A DNA stretch of 64,000 nt from Ottowia sp. SB7-C50 (GTDB lineage Bacteria; Pseudomonadota; Gammaproteobacteria; Burkholderiales; Burkholderiaceae_C), in assembly GCF_033110285.1 (NCBI RefSeq), contig NZ_CP136995.1:992001-1056000 (forward strand), written 5' to 3'. Every line of letters begins with the position of its first letter. The first letter of the stretch is position 1. The position numbers and the translations under genes are program-made. Shown piece by piece: positions 26,675 through 36,260 of the stretch. The notes below the pieces were generated by a model. That model had not been told where the DNA came from. It made no database searches and saw only the letters and a program-made list of their open reading frames with translations.

Positions 26675-29600
26675 ATGACCCCCCCCCCGCCTACGAACAC
26701 AACGGCGCCCTCTGCAGCCGCGCCGCCTTCTACGCCATTGCCTGCGACCCGCGCCGCAGTGTGGCGGTGGAGGCCTGCGCGGGCGCGGGCAAGACGTGGA
26801 TGCTGGTCTCGCGCATCCTGCGCGCGCTGCTGGACGGCGCCGCGCCGCAAGAAATCCTCGCCATCACCTTCACCAAGAAGGCCGCCGGCGAGATGCGCGA
26901 ACGGCTGCAGCAGTGGCTGGCCGACTTCGCTCGGCCGCGCGCGGGCGAGACACCAGAGCGATGGCAAACGCGCCTGGACGCTGAACTGATTGCAAGAGGA
27001 ATCGAGTTGCAGCGCTTGCCAGATCAGCGCGAGCAGCTACAAAATTTATACCAGTCCCTGCTGGCCCAAGGCCGCCCGGTGCAGATCCGCACCTTTCACA
27101 GCTGGTTTGCCGCGCTCTTGCGCAGCGCGCCGCTGTCGGTGCTGCAGCAGCTGGGCCTGCCTTCGGCCTACGAGCTGCTCGAAGACGATGCCGACGCCGT
27201 GGCCGAGGTCTGGCGCCGCTACCTGCGCCGCGTGGCGGGCGATGCCGATTTGAGCGCCGACTACGCCGCGCTCGTCGCCACGCTGGGCCGCCACCGCGCG
27301 CACGCCGCGCTCGAAGGCGCGCTGGCCCGCCGCGTCGAATTTCTGCTGGCCGACGCCGCGGGCCACATCGATGAGGCCGTGGCGCCGTTCGACGTGCTCT
27401 ACCCGCGCCTGGCCGGCGTGGCCCAGCCCGCCGACTGGCTGCTGCAACGCACCGCTGGCCGCACCCTGCTGCAGGACGCCGCCCGCGCGCTCGCCCCCAT
27501 GGCGCGCACCTACGCCGCCAAGGGCGCCGAGTTGCTGGTCGCGCTGGAGGCGGAGGACTGGCCCGGCGTGGTGACCGCACTGTTCACCCAGGCCGGCAAG
27601 CCGCGCGTCTTTGGCAAGTCGCACGACGACATCCGCGCCGCGCAAAACGAGGTCGAAGCCGTGCTGGCGGCGGAGCAGCAGCATGCCGCGCGCCAACACC
27701 ACCAGCGCATGGCGCGCCTCACGCGTCCGCTGATCGAATCGTTTGCCGAGCTGAAACGCGAGCGCGGCTGGGTCGACATGAGCGATGTCGAGCGCGCCGC
27801 GCTCACCCTGCTGTCCGATCCGTTCCTCAGCGGCTGGGTGCAGGAGCGGCTGGACGCGCGCACCCGCCACCTGCTGATTGACGAATTTCAGGACACCAAC
27901 CCGCTGCAGTGGCAGGCGCTGCACGCGTGGCTGTCGTCGTATGCGGGCGCCGGCGGCGGGCAGGACGCCCCCAGCGTGTTCATCGTCGGCGACCCCAAGC
28001 AAAGCATCTATCGCTTTCGCCGCGCCGACCCCCAGGTCTTCATTGCCGCGCAGGATTTCATCGTCAACGCGCTCGGCGGCGACCGCCTGGCCTGCGACCA
28101 CACGCACCGCAACGCGCCCGAAGTGCTGGGCGCCGTCAACGACGTGATGCTGGCCGCGCAGGCCGCCGACGAATTCAGCGGTTATCGCGCCCACAGCACC
28201 GAATCGGCCGCGCGCGGCCACATCGCCGCGCTCCCGCTCATCCCGCGCCCGGATCGCGCGGCCACCGGCGATGGCGATGAGCCAGCCTGGCGCGACAGCC
28301 TGACCACCCCGCGCGTGGTGTTGGAAGACAGCCTGCGCACCCTCGAATCCCGCCAGGCCGCGCGCTGGATCGCCCACCGCATCGCCGCCGGCGTGCCGCC
28401 CGACCGCCTGATGGTGCTGGCCCGCAAGCGGCTGCCGCTGGGCGAGTTGCAGTCTGAATTGCGCCAGCTGGGCATCGCCTGCGAGCAGCCCGAACAGCAA
28501 CTGCTGGGCGAACAGCCGGCGGTGCAGGACGTGCTGGCGCTGGTCGATGCGCTGGTCTCGCCGGGGCACGATCTGGCGCTGGCGCGCGCGCTGAAATCGC
28601 CGCTGTTTGGCTTGAGCGACGACGACCTGGTGCGCATCGCCCTCGCCGTGCGCGCGTCTACTCCCTCTCCCCCCTGGGGAGAGGGCAGGGGTGAGGGGCA
28701 GCCTCCGCCCGACACGCCCCCCGCGCCGCGCCGCACCCCCCCCCGCCTGGCTCGATGTACTCTCAAAAACAGAGCTGCCAGCGCTCGATGCACAAGGGCT
28801 GGCGGCTGATTTGGCCCAATACCGTCATTGGCTGCTCACCCTGCCGCCGCACGATGCGCTGCAGGCCATCTACAGCCACCGCGACGTGCTGGCGCGCTTT
28901 GCCGCCGCCGCGCCCGCGCCCGAACGCGCGCACGTGGTGGCGCAATTGCGCGCGCTGCTCGCCGCCGCGCTGCGCATGCAGGGCGGGCGTTTTCTCACCG
29001 CCTACCAGTGGCTGCGCGCGCTGCGTCGCCAGCGCCTGCCCGCGCCGCGCCATGCGGCGCCGCAAGCCGTGCAACTGCTCACCGTGCACGGCGCCAAGGG
29101 GCTGGAAGCCGACGAAGTGCTGCTGCTCGATGCCGCCAGCGCCGCCCCGCGCGGCGGCGGCCCCGGCGTGCTGATCGACTGGCCGGGCGACGAACCCGCG
29201 CCGACGCAATTCGTGTTCGTGGCCAGCGAAGGCGCCCCGCCGCCCGGCGTGGCCGACCTGGCCGCGCAGGAAGCCGCGGCCCAGGCGCGCGAAGAACTCA
29301 ACGCCCTGTACGTCGCCATGACCCGCGCGCGCGGCCGGTTGGTGCTGTCGGGCATCACGCCGCACAGCCAGCCGGCCAGCAGCTGGTGGCAGCGCATCGA
29401 GCCGCTGGCCGAGCCGCTGCCGGTGCCGGCTGAAGCCGCCGCTGCGCTTGGCGGTGACACCGAATTTTCAATGCTCGAATTGCCGCCAGCGCGTGTCCAG
29501 CAAGCGCAAGAAGCTATTGAAAATGTAGTAGTCGACGATCCACCCACCGACGCCTCGCGCTTCGGTGAAGCCATGCACTGGCTGCTGGAGCATGCCGCCG

Positions 29601-30007
29601 ACACGCCCGCCGGCTGGCTGCCCGAGCGCCTTGCGCAAGCACGGCGGCGCTTTGGCGTCGATGCCGCCCAGGCCGCGCGCGCTGAAGCGTTGGCGCGGCG
29701 CATCCTGGGCGGCGAGGCAGCCTGGGCGTGGTCTGCGGATGAGGTGCTGCAGGCCTTCAACGAGATCGAGCTGACGCATCAAGGTCAGCGGCTGCGCATC
29801 GACCGCCTGGTGCGCCGCTGCGCGGGGCCGCATGGGGATGAGGCGTGGTGGGTGCTGGACTACAAGAGCGCCGCGCGGCCCGAGGGCAATCCGCTGCTGC
29901 TGGAGCAGTTGGGGCGGTATCGGGCGGCGGTGGCGCTGATTCTTCCGGGTCACGCTGTGGTGGCGGCGTTTTTGAGTGCGGATGGGCGGGTGGTTCGGGT
30001 GGATTGA
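26675..30007 (+). CDS. addA: AddA-like UvrD/RecB-family helicase-nuclease (frameshifted in this sequence)
   Basis: An SF1 helicase with Walker A VEACAGAGKTWMLV, motif Ia ITFTKKAAGEMRERL, motif II LLIDEFQDTNPLQW, motif III VGDPKQSIYRFRRAD, motif V VQLLTVHGAKGLEADEVLLL and motif VI NALYVAMTRARGRLVLSG; a C-terminal RecB-type nuclease with VLDYKSAARPEGN. Two homopolymers disturb the frame: a ten-C run at 26679-26688 directly after the ATG at 26675, and a nine-C run at 28736-28744. With 8 and 8 Cs the protein is about 1109 residues. If the start run is real, translation must begin elsewhere, for example at 26599 inside the palindrome. Repeat-derived peptide is present near 28663-28735. Confidence 0.8.
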
Positions 30008-30906
30008 GGGGTGGGGTTGGACGCGCTGCTGGCCGGGGTGTGCGCCCGGCGGCGCAGTCACTTTCTTTGTCTCGCCAAAGAAAGTAACCAAAGAAAGGCG
30101 ACCCCACTGGCTGCGACCCTTCGCTTCGCTGCGGGCAACCTGCGGTGCTCGCGGCCGGGGTGCGCTGCGGAACTCACTGCGCGCTTGCAGCGCTTCGTTC
30201 AGACAGCCGCAGCGAGTCAGAGCACGAAGCGAATGCATCCTGCGGTGCATTCGCGCACCCCGCCCGCTGCGCTCCTCGGCGCATCCAGAGGGGAGGGGGG
30301 GATTACGGACGGGCCATCGCTGCGCTCGGCCTTGGTGGCTCGGCGCCGCTGCTGCGCGCATTGTGGATTTGCTCCCTCTCCCGCGTGCGGGAGAGGGCAG
30401 GGGTGAGGATGCATTTCCCCCTCCCCCGCTGGGGGAGCGCTGGGGTGGGGGCCACCCCCCTCACCATCGCCAGCGCTGCCGGCCCCCCATCCCCGCCTTC
30501 CCCCAGCGGGGGAAGGAGTAATACCCGCAGCCAACCACCGCACACGCGCACTGCGTGAACGCAAGGCCGAGCGCAGCGATGGCCGGCGTGCGGACTTCAC
30601 ATCTCCTCTGGCCGTGCCGAGAAGCGCAGGGTGTGGGGCGGGCGTGGCAGCGCAGCATGCCGCGCTTCGTGCTCTGACTCGCTGCGGCTGTCTGAGCGGC
30701 GAGAGCGAAGCGAACAAAGCGAGTTCCGCAGCGCCGCCTCGCACCCGAGCATCGCAGGTTGCCCCGCAGGGGACACGGCCAGTGGGGTCGCTTTTCTTTG
30801 GTTACTTTCTTTGGCGAGACAAAGAAAGTGACTGCGCCGCCGGGCGCACATCCCGGCCGACAGCGCATCTATCCGCACTTCCCGTACCATCGCCCACCCA
30901 CCTGCC
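30008..30906. repeat. 0.85-kb inverted-repeat region without genes
   Basis: No gene is supported here. The outer arms 30018-30110 and 30779-30872 are almost exact inverted copies: left GTCACTTTCTTTGTCTCGCC then AAAGAAAGTAACCAAAGAAA, right TTTCTTTGGTTACTTTCTTT then GGCGAGACAAAGAAAGTGAC. Inside, the arms continue as imperfect inverted copies (AGACAGCCGCAGCGAGTCAG at 30211 and its complement near 30680), so the whole folds about a centre near 30440. The centre holds GC-rich hairpins such as CTCTCCCGCGTGCGGGAGAG (30372-30391) and runs of CCCCCTCCCCCGCTGGGGGA. This family is common in Burkholderiales and Xanthomonadales as non-coding filler; small open frames in it are by-products. Confidence 0.8.
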
Positions 30907-32232
30907 ATGCAAGCGATGTCCAACGATCCCCGCGAGACCCTCATCATCGGCGCCGGCCCCGCCGGCCTGATGGCGGCCGAGGTGCTGTCGCGCGCCGGCG
31001 TGGCGGTCGATGTGTTCGACGCCATGCCCTCGGTCGGCCGCAAGTTCCTGCTGGCGGGCAAGGGCGGACTGAACCTGACGCATTCCGAGCCGCTGCAGCC
31101 CTTCGTCGCGCGCTATGGCGATCAGAGCAACGCGGTGGCCGGCTGGCTGCACGACTTTGGCCCGCAGGCGGTGCGCGATTGGGCGGCGGGGCTGGGGGTC
31201 AGCACCTTCGTCGGCACGTCGGGCCGCGTGTTTCCGGCCGAGATGAAGGCCGCGCCGCTGCTGCGTGCCTGGCTGCAGCGGCTGCGCCATCCTGCCGACG
31301 GCGGCACGCCGGTGCGCTTTCACATGCGGCACCGCTGGGTGGATTGGCAGTCGGCCGATGCTATGAAGTCAGGAGCTAATGGCGCTGATGCAGAAAGCGT
31401 TGGCGGCCAGTTTTTGTTTGAATCCCCGGCGGGGCCAACCCGCGTGACAGCCCGCGCCGCCGTGCTGGCGCTGGGCGGCGCCAGCTGGCCGCGCCTGGGT
31501 TCTGACGGCGCCTGGGTGCCGTGGCTGGAACAGGTCGGCGCCGAGGTCGCACCGCTGCGCCCGGCCAACTGCGGCTTTGACGCGGCAGGCCGCGCGGGCG
31601 ACGGCTGGACGCCCTTCTTCAGCGAGCGCTTTGCCGGCCAGCCGCTGAAGAACGTGTCCATCGCGTTCACCGACAACGCGGGCCAGCGCGTCCAGCGGCG
31701 GGGCGAGTTCGTGCTGACGGCCTCGGGCGTCGAAGGCAGCCTGATCTACGCCGCCAGCGCCGCGCTGCGCGAAGAGATTGCGCGCGCCGGCAGCGCCACC
31801 TTCCTGCTCAACCTGCTGCCCGGCCGCACGGCAGCCGATGTGCAGGCCGCCGTGGCGCACCCGCGCGGCAGCCGCAGCCTGTCGTCGCACCTGAAGAGCC
31901 GGCTGGGGCTGGCGCCCGTGCACACGGCGCTGCTGCACGAGCTGCTGGCGCCCGAGCAGTTGAAGGACGCCACGGCGCTGGCGAATGCGATCCAGGCGCT
32001 GCCGATCACGCTGCGCGCGCCGCGCCCGCTGGCCGAGGCGATCAGCACCGCCGGCGGTGTGCGCCTGACGTCGCTGACCGACGACCTGGAACTGCACGCC
32101 GCGCCCGGCGTGTTCTGCGCCGGCGAGATGCTGGACTGGGAAGCGCCGACCGGCGGCTACCTGCTTACCGCCAGCCTGGCCAGCGGCGTGCGCGCGGCGC
32201 AAGGCGTGTTGCGCCGGCTCGGGCGCGGCTGA
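30907..32232 (+). CDS. TIGR03862-type flavoprotein (HI0933-like NAD(P)/FAD-dependent oxidoreductase)
   Basis: 441 residues. An N-terminal Rossmann motif LIIGAGPAGLMAAEVLSRAG binds FAD; VGRKFLLAGKGGLNLTHSEP is the family signature, and the C-terminal VFCAGEMLDWEAPTGGYLL closes the FAD site. The family is related to HI0933/YhiN flavoproteins and has no settled reaction. Start ATG at 30907, with an alternative at 30916. A stretch at 31361-31412, coding for about 17 residues, looks like a decayed dispersed repeat in frame. The gene stands alone between repeats. Confidence 0.85.
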   Translation: MQAMSNDPRETLIIGAGPAGLMAAEVLSRAGVAVDVFDAMPSVGRKFLLAGKGGLNLTHSEPLQPFVARYGDQSNAVAGWLHDFGPQAVRDWAAGLGVSTFVGTSGRVFPAEMKAAPLLRAWLQRLRHPADGGTPVRFHMRHRWVDWQSADAMKSGANGADAESVGGQFLFESPAGPTRVTARAAVLALGGASWPRLGSDGAWVPWLEQVGAEVAPLRPANCGFDAAGRAGDGWTPFFSERFAGQPLKNVSIAFTDNAGQRVQRRGEFVLTASGVEGSLIYAASAALREEIARAGSATFLLNLLPGRTAADVQAAVAHPRGSRSLSSHLKSRLGLAPVHTALLHELLAPEQLKDATALANAIQALPITLRAPRPLAEAISTAGGVRLTSLTDDLELHAAPGVFCAGEMLDWEAPTGGYLLTASLASGVRAAQGVLRRLGRG

Positions 32233-32573
32233 TTGCTGCCGTAGCCTGGCGGCCGCCAGCGCTTGCGTGGCAAGCGCATGCAGCTATTAAAAAATGAGCT
32301 TTCTACACGTCAGCCGCTGCGCCCGCGCCGGTGTGGAAATAGCGACTTCGCGTTGCGCAGTCCCCCACGAGCCAGCACCTGACCATTGAGCGCGTCGTCC
32401 GGCGCCGCGGCCAACGCCCCCAGCCGGACGCCGAGCCGCCTACCAGCGCGTATTCAGCGTTGCAACCCGCGCCCACGCCGCCGCCCCTCCAGCGCCGCCG
32501 CGGAACGTACTCCGCCCGGCCGCTGGCGGCGTCCCCCCAGGGGGGGGGAAGGCGCGCAGCGCCACAGGGGGGA
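32233..32573. repeat. intergenic region with two repeats
   Basis: No gene is seen. 32246-32297 is a copy of the ATAGCT/AGCGCTTG element in reverse orientation (CCAGCGCTTGCGTGGCAAGC then GCAGCTATTAAAAAATGA). 32500-32573 is a C/G-rich repeat (CGTCCCCCCAGGGGGGGGGA, then AGGCGCGCAGCGCCACAGG) like those at 21988 and 50770. The 200 bases between show no promoter or frame I can support. Confidence 0.6.
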
Positions 32574-34031
32574 TCAAATCCCCACGCAGAGGTACTTCAT
32601 CTCCAGGTATTCGTCGATGCCGTGGCTGGAGCCTTCGCGGCCCAGGCCCGACTGTTTGACGCCGCCGAAGGGCGCCTGCTCGACCGAGATGATGCCGGTG
32701 TTGATGCCGACGATGCCGTATTCCAGCGCTTCGCTGACGCGCGTGATGCGGCCGATGTCGCGCGCGTAAAAGTAGCTGGCCAGGCCGAAGATGGTGGCGT
32801 TGGCGGCGTCAATGGCCTCCTGCTCGGTCTTGAAGCGGAACACCGGCGCCAGCGGGCCGAAGGTTTCCTCGCGCGCCACCAGCATGTCGGGCGTGGCGCC
32901 GGCAATGACGGTGGGCTGGAAGAACTGGCCCTTCAGCTTGTCGCCGCCGGCCAGCACCTTGCCGCCCTTCTTGACGGCGTCGGCCACGTGGCGCGCCACC
33001 TTTTTCACGGCGGCGTCCTCGATCAGCGGGCCGATGGCGACGCCCTGCTCGAAGCCGTTGCCCACCTTCATCTTGGCGACGCGGGCGGCCAGCTTCTTGA
33101 CGAACTTGTCGTAGATGCCGTCTTGCGCGTACAGCCGGTTGGCGCACACGCAGGTCTGGCCGGCGTTGCGGTACTTGCTGGCGATGGCGCCTTCGACCGC
33201 GGCGTCGATGTCGGCGTCGTCGAACACGATGAAGGGCGCGTTGCCGCCCAACTCCAGCGCCAGCTTCTTGATGGTGGGCGCGCACTGTGCCATCAGGATG
33301 CGGCCGACTTCGGTGGAGCCCGTGAACGACAGGTGGCGCACCGTATCGCTGTCGCACAGCACCTTGCCGTAGGCGGCACTGTCGGTGCCGGTGATGACGT
33401 TCAGCACGCCGGGCGGAATGCCCGCGCGCTGCGCCAGCTCGGCCGCGGCCAGGGCGGTGAGCGGTGTCAGCTCGGCCGGCTTGATGACCACCGGGCAACC
33501 CGCGGCCAGCGCTGGCGCGACCTTGCGCGTGATCATGGCCAGCGGAAAGTTCCACGGCGTGATGGCCGCGCACACGCCAATCGGCTGGCGCAGCACGGCA
33601 AGCCGCTTGGCCGGGTCGGACGTGGCCAGCGTTTCGCCGCCCACGCGCTTGGCCTCTTCGGCAAACCACTCGACAAAGCTGGCGCCGTAGGCCACTTCGC
33701 CCTTGGCCTCGGGCAGGGGCTTGCCCTGCTCGGCGGTCATGATGCGGCCAAGGTCGTCCTGGTTGTCCATCAGCAGGCGGAACCACTGCATCAGGATGGC
33801 GTGGCGCTGCTTGCCGGTCAGCGCGCGCCACGCGGGCCACGCGGCGTCGGCGGCAGCGATGGCGGCCTTGACGTCCTTCGGCTCCAGGTCGGCCACGTCG
33901 GCCAGCAGCTGGCCGGTGGCGGGGTCATGCACCTCGAAGCGCTTCTTGCCCTTGACCCACCGGCCGTTGATCAGGCCATCGGTCTTCAGCAGGGTGGGGT
34001 CGTTGAGCTGGGCGAGCGGGGTGGTGGTCAT
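32574..34031 (-). CDS. gabD: succinate-semialdehyde dehydrogenase (NAD(P)+)
   Basis: 485 residues of the aldehyde dehydrogenase superfamily, closest to GabD: TPWNFPLAMITRKVAPALAA, catalytic Glu in LELGGNAPFIVFDDAD, nucleophile Cys in YRNAGQTCVCANRLY and the C-terminal NTGIISVEQAPFGGVKQSGL. It oxidises succinate semialdehyde to succinate, for example from GABA or 4-hydroxybutyrate breakdown. Start is the ATG at 34029-34031 on the minus strand with AGGAGACACC upstream. No gabT partner is seen in the window, so the physiological source of substrate is open. Confidence 0.93.
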   Translation of the reverse strand: MTTTPLAQLNDPTLLKTDGLINGRWVKGKKRFEVHDPATGQLLADVADLEPKDVKAAIAAADAAWPAWRALTGKQRHAILMQWFRLLMDNQDDLGRIMTAEQGKPLPEAKGEVAYGASFVEWFAEEAKRVGGETLATSDPAKRLAVLRQPIGVCAAITPWNFPLAMITRKVAPALAAGCPVVIKPAELTPLTALAAAELAQRAGIPPGVLNVITGTDSAAYGKVLCDSDTVRHLSFTGSTEVGRILMAQCAPTIKKLALELGGNAPFIVFDDADIDAAVEGAIASKYRNAGQTCVCANRLYAQDGIYDKFVKKLAARVAKMKVGNGFEQGVAIGPLIEDAAVKKVARHVADAVKKGGKVLAGGDKLKGQFFQPTVIAGATPDMLVAREETFGPLAPVFRFKTEQEAIDAANATIFGLASYFYARDIGRITRVSEALEYGIVGINTGIISVEQAPFGGVKQSGLGREGSSHGIDEYLEMKYLCVGI

Positions 34032-34385
34032 GGTGTCTCCTGAAGGGGAAGGGGCATTTTAGGAACGGCCTCATCCTTGAACGCAAAGGGCGCAGAGGGT
34101 TCACAAAAGAACGCGGAAGAATTGAGATAAATGTCGGGCAACTATGGCTCCAGCAAGCAACGACCTGAGCAAATTCTGTCATCCCCTCAAAGGCGGAAAT
34201 TCATGCATCCACCCGTGCTTACACCTCTCATGCGTAATGGATTCCCGCCTTCGCGGGAATGACGGTGTCAGCGGGCGTCGTTCACGTCGAGGCCGATCGA
34301 ACCATCTTGAAAATAACGTGGCTTGCTTTTGCGCCTTTCGCGAACGCTCTGCGCCCTTTGCGTTCCAAGGGGGGAGCTCCCGCCA
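34032..34385. repeat. intergenic region: split palindrome with a nested hairpin repeat
   Basis: No gene is seen. Left arm GAACGCAAAGGGCGCAGAGG (34079-34098) and right arm CTCTGCGCCCTTTGCGTTCC (34347-34366) are an exact inverted pair of the CGCAAAGG family, but here about 250 bases apart instead of about 60. Between them lies GTCATCCCCTCAAAGGCGGA ... GATTCCCGCCTTCGCGGGAA-TGAC (34178-34264), another common bacterial palindrome, with the hairpin ATTCCCGC/GCGGGAAT. It looks as if one repeat was inserted into another. Confidence 0.7.
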
Positions 34386-35846
34386 TCACAACAGCGGTGA
34401 TGCCAGCCGCGCCACCGCCTCAAACGCCTGCTGCCACGGCGGTGCGCGGCGGTCCACCGGCACCAGCTTGCACTGCGACAAATCGTCGTCGAACATCTCG
34501 GCCAGCCGCTGGTTGAAGGCGCGGTCCATCACCACCGCCATCACCTCGAAGTTGAGGCGAAAGCTGCGGTTGTCGAAGTTGGCGCTGCCCACCATGCCGT
34601 ACAACTCGTCCACCAGCAGCGTCTTGGCGTGGAACATGCGCCCGCGGTATTCAAACACCAGTACGCCGGCGTCCTGCAGTTCCTTGAAGTACGAGCGCGC
34701 GGCGGCGGTGACCACGCGCGAATCGCTCTTCTCGGGCACCATCAGCTTGACCTGCACACCGCGCAGCGCGGCGTTGGTCAGCGCCGTCAGCGCCGGTTCG
34801 GTGGGCACGAAGTAGGGCGTGGCCAGCCAGATGCGCTCGTGCGCCATGTTCAGCGCGTCGATCATGGCGCGGTGAATCGCCTCCATGTCCGAATCGGGGC
34901 CGCTGGGGACGATCTGCACCGGCAGCGCGCCGGGCGCCTGTTCCGGCAGCAGGTCTTCGTCCGGCGCCGGCGCGCGGCCTTCGGCGTAGTGCCAGTCCTT
35001 CAAGAACACGTACTGCAGCCAGCGCACCGCGCCGCCGCGGATCAGCAAATGCGTGTCGCGGTAGGCGTTGTCGGGGCGGATGTGCTCGTTCTCGTCGTCG
35101 GTGACGTTGATGCCGCCGACGAAGCCGGCGCGACCGTCGACCACCACGATCTTGCGGTGCGTGCGCAGGTTGACCAGCGGGCGCAGGCGGTCCAGCCGCG
35201 TCGGGTGGAAGACGGCGAATTCGCCGCCCGCCGCCTCAAAGTCGGCCAGCAGCCGGCGGTGCCGGCGCGACAGCAGCCGCGGCGAGCCGATGGCGTCGAC
35301 CAGCAGGCGCACCTTCACGCCCGCGCGGGCCTTGTCCACCAGCGCGCGCAGCAGCAGCGTGCCGGTTTCGTCGGGCTCGAAGATGTAGTACTCAAGGTGG
35401 ATGTGTTCGCGCGCGCCGTCGATCTCGCGCAGCAGCGCATCCAGCGTGGCACCGCCGCTGGCCAGCACGTCGACGCTCTGCGCGCTGGCGATCGGCAGGC
35501 CGCTGGCCGCTTCATTCAACCGCGTATGCTGACGCGCCCAGGGAGGCACGTCGGGGCGCTCGGCGAGCAGCGCCTTCACGTCCTCGCGCGACATCAGCGC
35601 GGCGCGCTGGTGCCAGCGCTTGAGCCGCTGGCGCTGGATGCGCTGCGGGCCGAAGTAGGCATACACCAGCAGGCCCACCACGGGCATCAGGTTCAAGATC
35701 ATGATCCACGCCAGCGTGGACACCGGCGACTTGCGCTGCCAGATGATCCAGGTCGTGAGGACGATGCTGGAGATGGTCCACGTCCACCCAAACCAGAACG
35801 TCAGCGGATGACCCGCGACGATGAACTGCTGCAGCCAGGCGAACAT
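34386..35846 (-). CDS. cls: cardiolipin synthase, phospholipase D type
   Basis: 486 residues: two N-terminal membrane helices (HPLTFWFGWTWTISSIVLTT; MILNLMPVVGLLVYAYFGPQ) and two HKD motifs, HRKIVVVDGRAGFVGGINV and HAKTLLVDELYGMVGSANFD. These PLD-superfamily enzymes join two phosphatidylglycerols into cardiolipin and glycerol at the inner membrane. Length fits ClsA. Start is the ATG complementary to 35844-35846. It is followed in the same direction (upstream) by the ArsC-like gene, 15 bases away, so the two may be co-transcribed. Confidence 0.92.
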   Translation of the reverse strand: MFAWLQQFIVAGHPLTFWFGWTWTISSIVLTTWIIWQRKSPVSTLAWIMILNLMPVVGLLVYAYFGPQRIQRQRLKRWHQRAALMSREDVKALLAERPDVPPWARQHTRLNEAASGLPIASAQSVDVLASGGATLDALLREIDGAREHIHLEYYIFEPDETGTLLLRALVDKARAGVKVRLLVDAIGSPRLLSRRHRRLLADFEAAGGEFAVFHPTRLDRLRPLVNLRTHRKIVVVDGRAGFVGGINVTDDENEHIRPDNAYRDTHLLIRGGAVRWLQYVFLKDWHYAEGRAPAPDEDLLPEQAPGALPVQIVPSGPDSDMEAIHRAMIDALNMAHERIWLATPYFVPTEPALTALTNAALRGVQVKLMVPEKSDSRVVTAAARSYFKELQDAGVLVFEYRGRMFHAKTLLVDELYGMVGSANFDNRSFRLNFEVMAVVMDRAFNQRLAEMFDDDLSQCKLVPVDRRAPPWQQAFEAVARLASPLL

Positions 35847-35861
35847 GGGCGGGGCAGGTGG

Positions 35862-36218
35862 TCAGCCGATGTGCTGCTGCCAGGCGTCCGGCGCAAAGCC
35901 GACCGTGATGGCGCCGTCGGCCCATTCGACCACCGGGCGCTTGATGGCGCTGGGCTGTTGCAGCAACAACGCGGCGGCGCTGGCCGCATCGGTCACGGCG
36001 GCCTGCGCGGCGGGATCCAGCTTGCGCCAGGTCCTGCCTTGTCGGTTCAGCACCTTGTCCCAGCCCGCCGCAGCCAGCCAGCGCGCCAGGTGCTCGGGCG
36101 GCACGCCCTGCTTCCTGAAATCGTGAAAGGTGTAGGCCACGCCGCGCTCGGTCAGCCAGGCGCGCGCCTTCTTCACGGTGTCGCAGTTTGGAATGCCATA
36201 GAGGGTAATGCCAGCCAT
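35862..36218 (-). CDS. ArsC/Spx-family reductase-like protein (YffB-like)
   Basis: 118 residues with a thioredoxin fold: ITLYGIPNCDTVKKARAWL has the single Cys of the YffB/ArsC type, followed by FHDFRKQGVP and the conserved SAIKRPVVEW. Arsenate reductases of this family use one N-terminal Cys with glutathione or glutaredoxin; the YffB subgroup has no proven arsenate activity. No other ars gene is nearby, so arsenic resistance is not implied. Likely co-transcribed with cls, 15 bases downstream. Divergent from folC with a 42-base gap. Confidence 0.8.
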   Translation of the reverse strand: MAGITLYGIPNCDTVKKARAWLTERGVAYTFHDFRKQGVPPEHLARWLAAAGWDKVLNRQGRTWRKLDPAAQAAVTDAASAAALLLQQPSAIKRPVVEWADGAITVGFAPDAWQQHIG

Positions 36219-36260
36219 GGCGGACGATCATGCCATGGGTGGTTGACAATCCGGGTCGCC

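Noticed and set aside
24001..30007. Defence island reading of the nuclease-helicase pair
   Set aside because: Motifs fit housekeeping AddAB/RecBCD-like end processing, and the neighbours (trxA, rho) are core genes, so a dedicated anti-phage role is not supported.
30019..30870. Several small open frames in the inverted-repeat region
   Set aside because: They overlap each other on both strands, differ only by repeat sequence and have no start signals or conserved domains.
35862..36218. Arsenic resistance locus
   Set aside because: Only an ArsC/Spx-like protein is present; no arsB, acr3 or arsR is nearby and the YffB-like subgroup need not act on arsenate.
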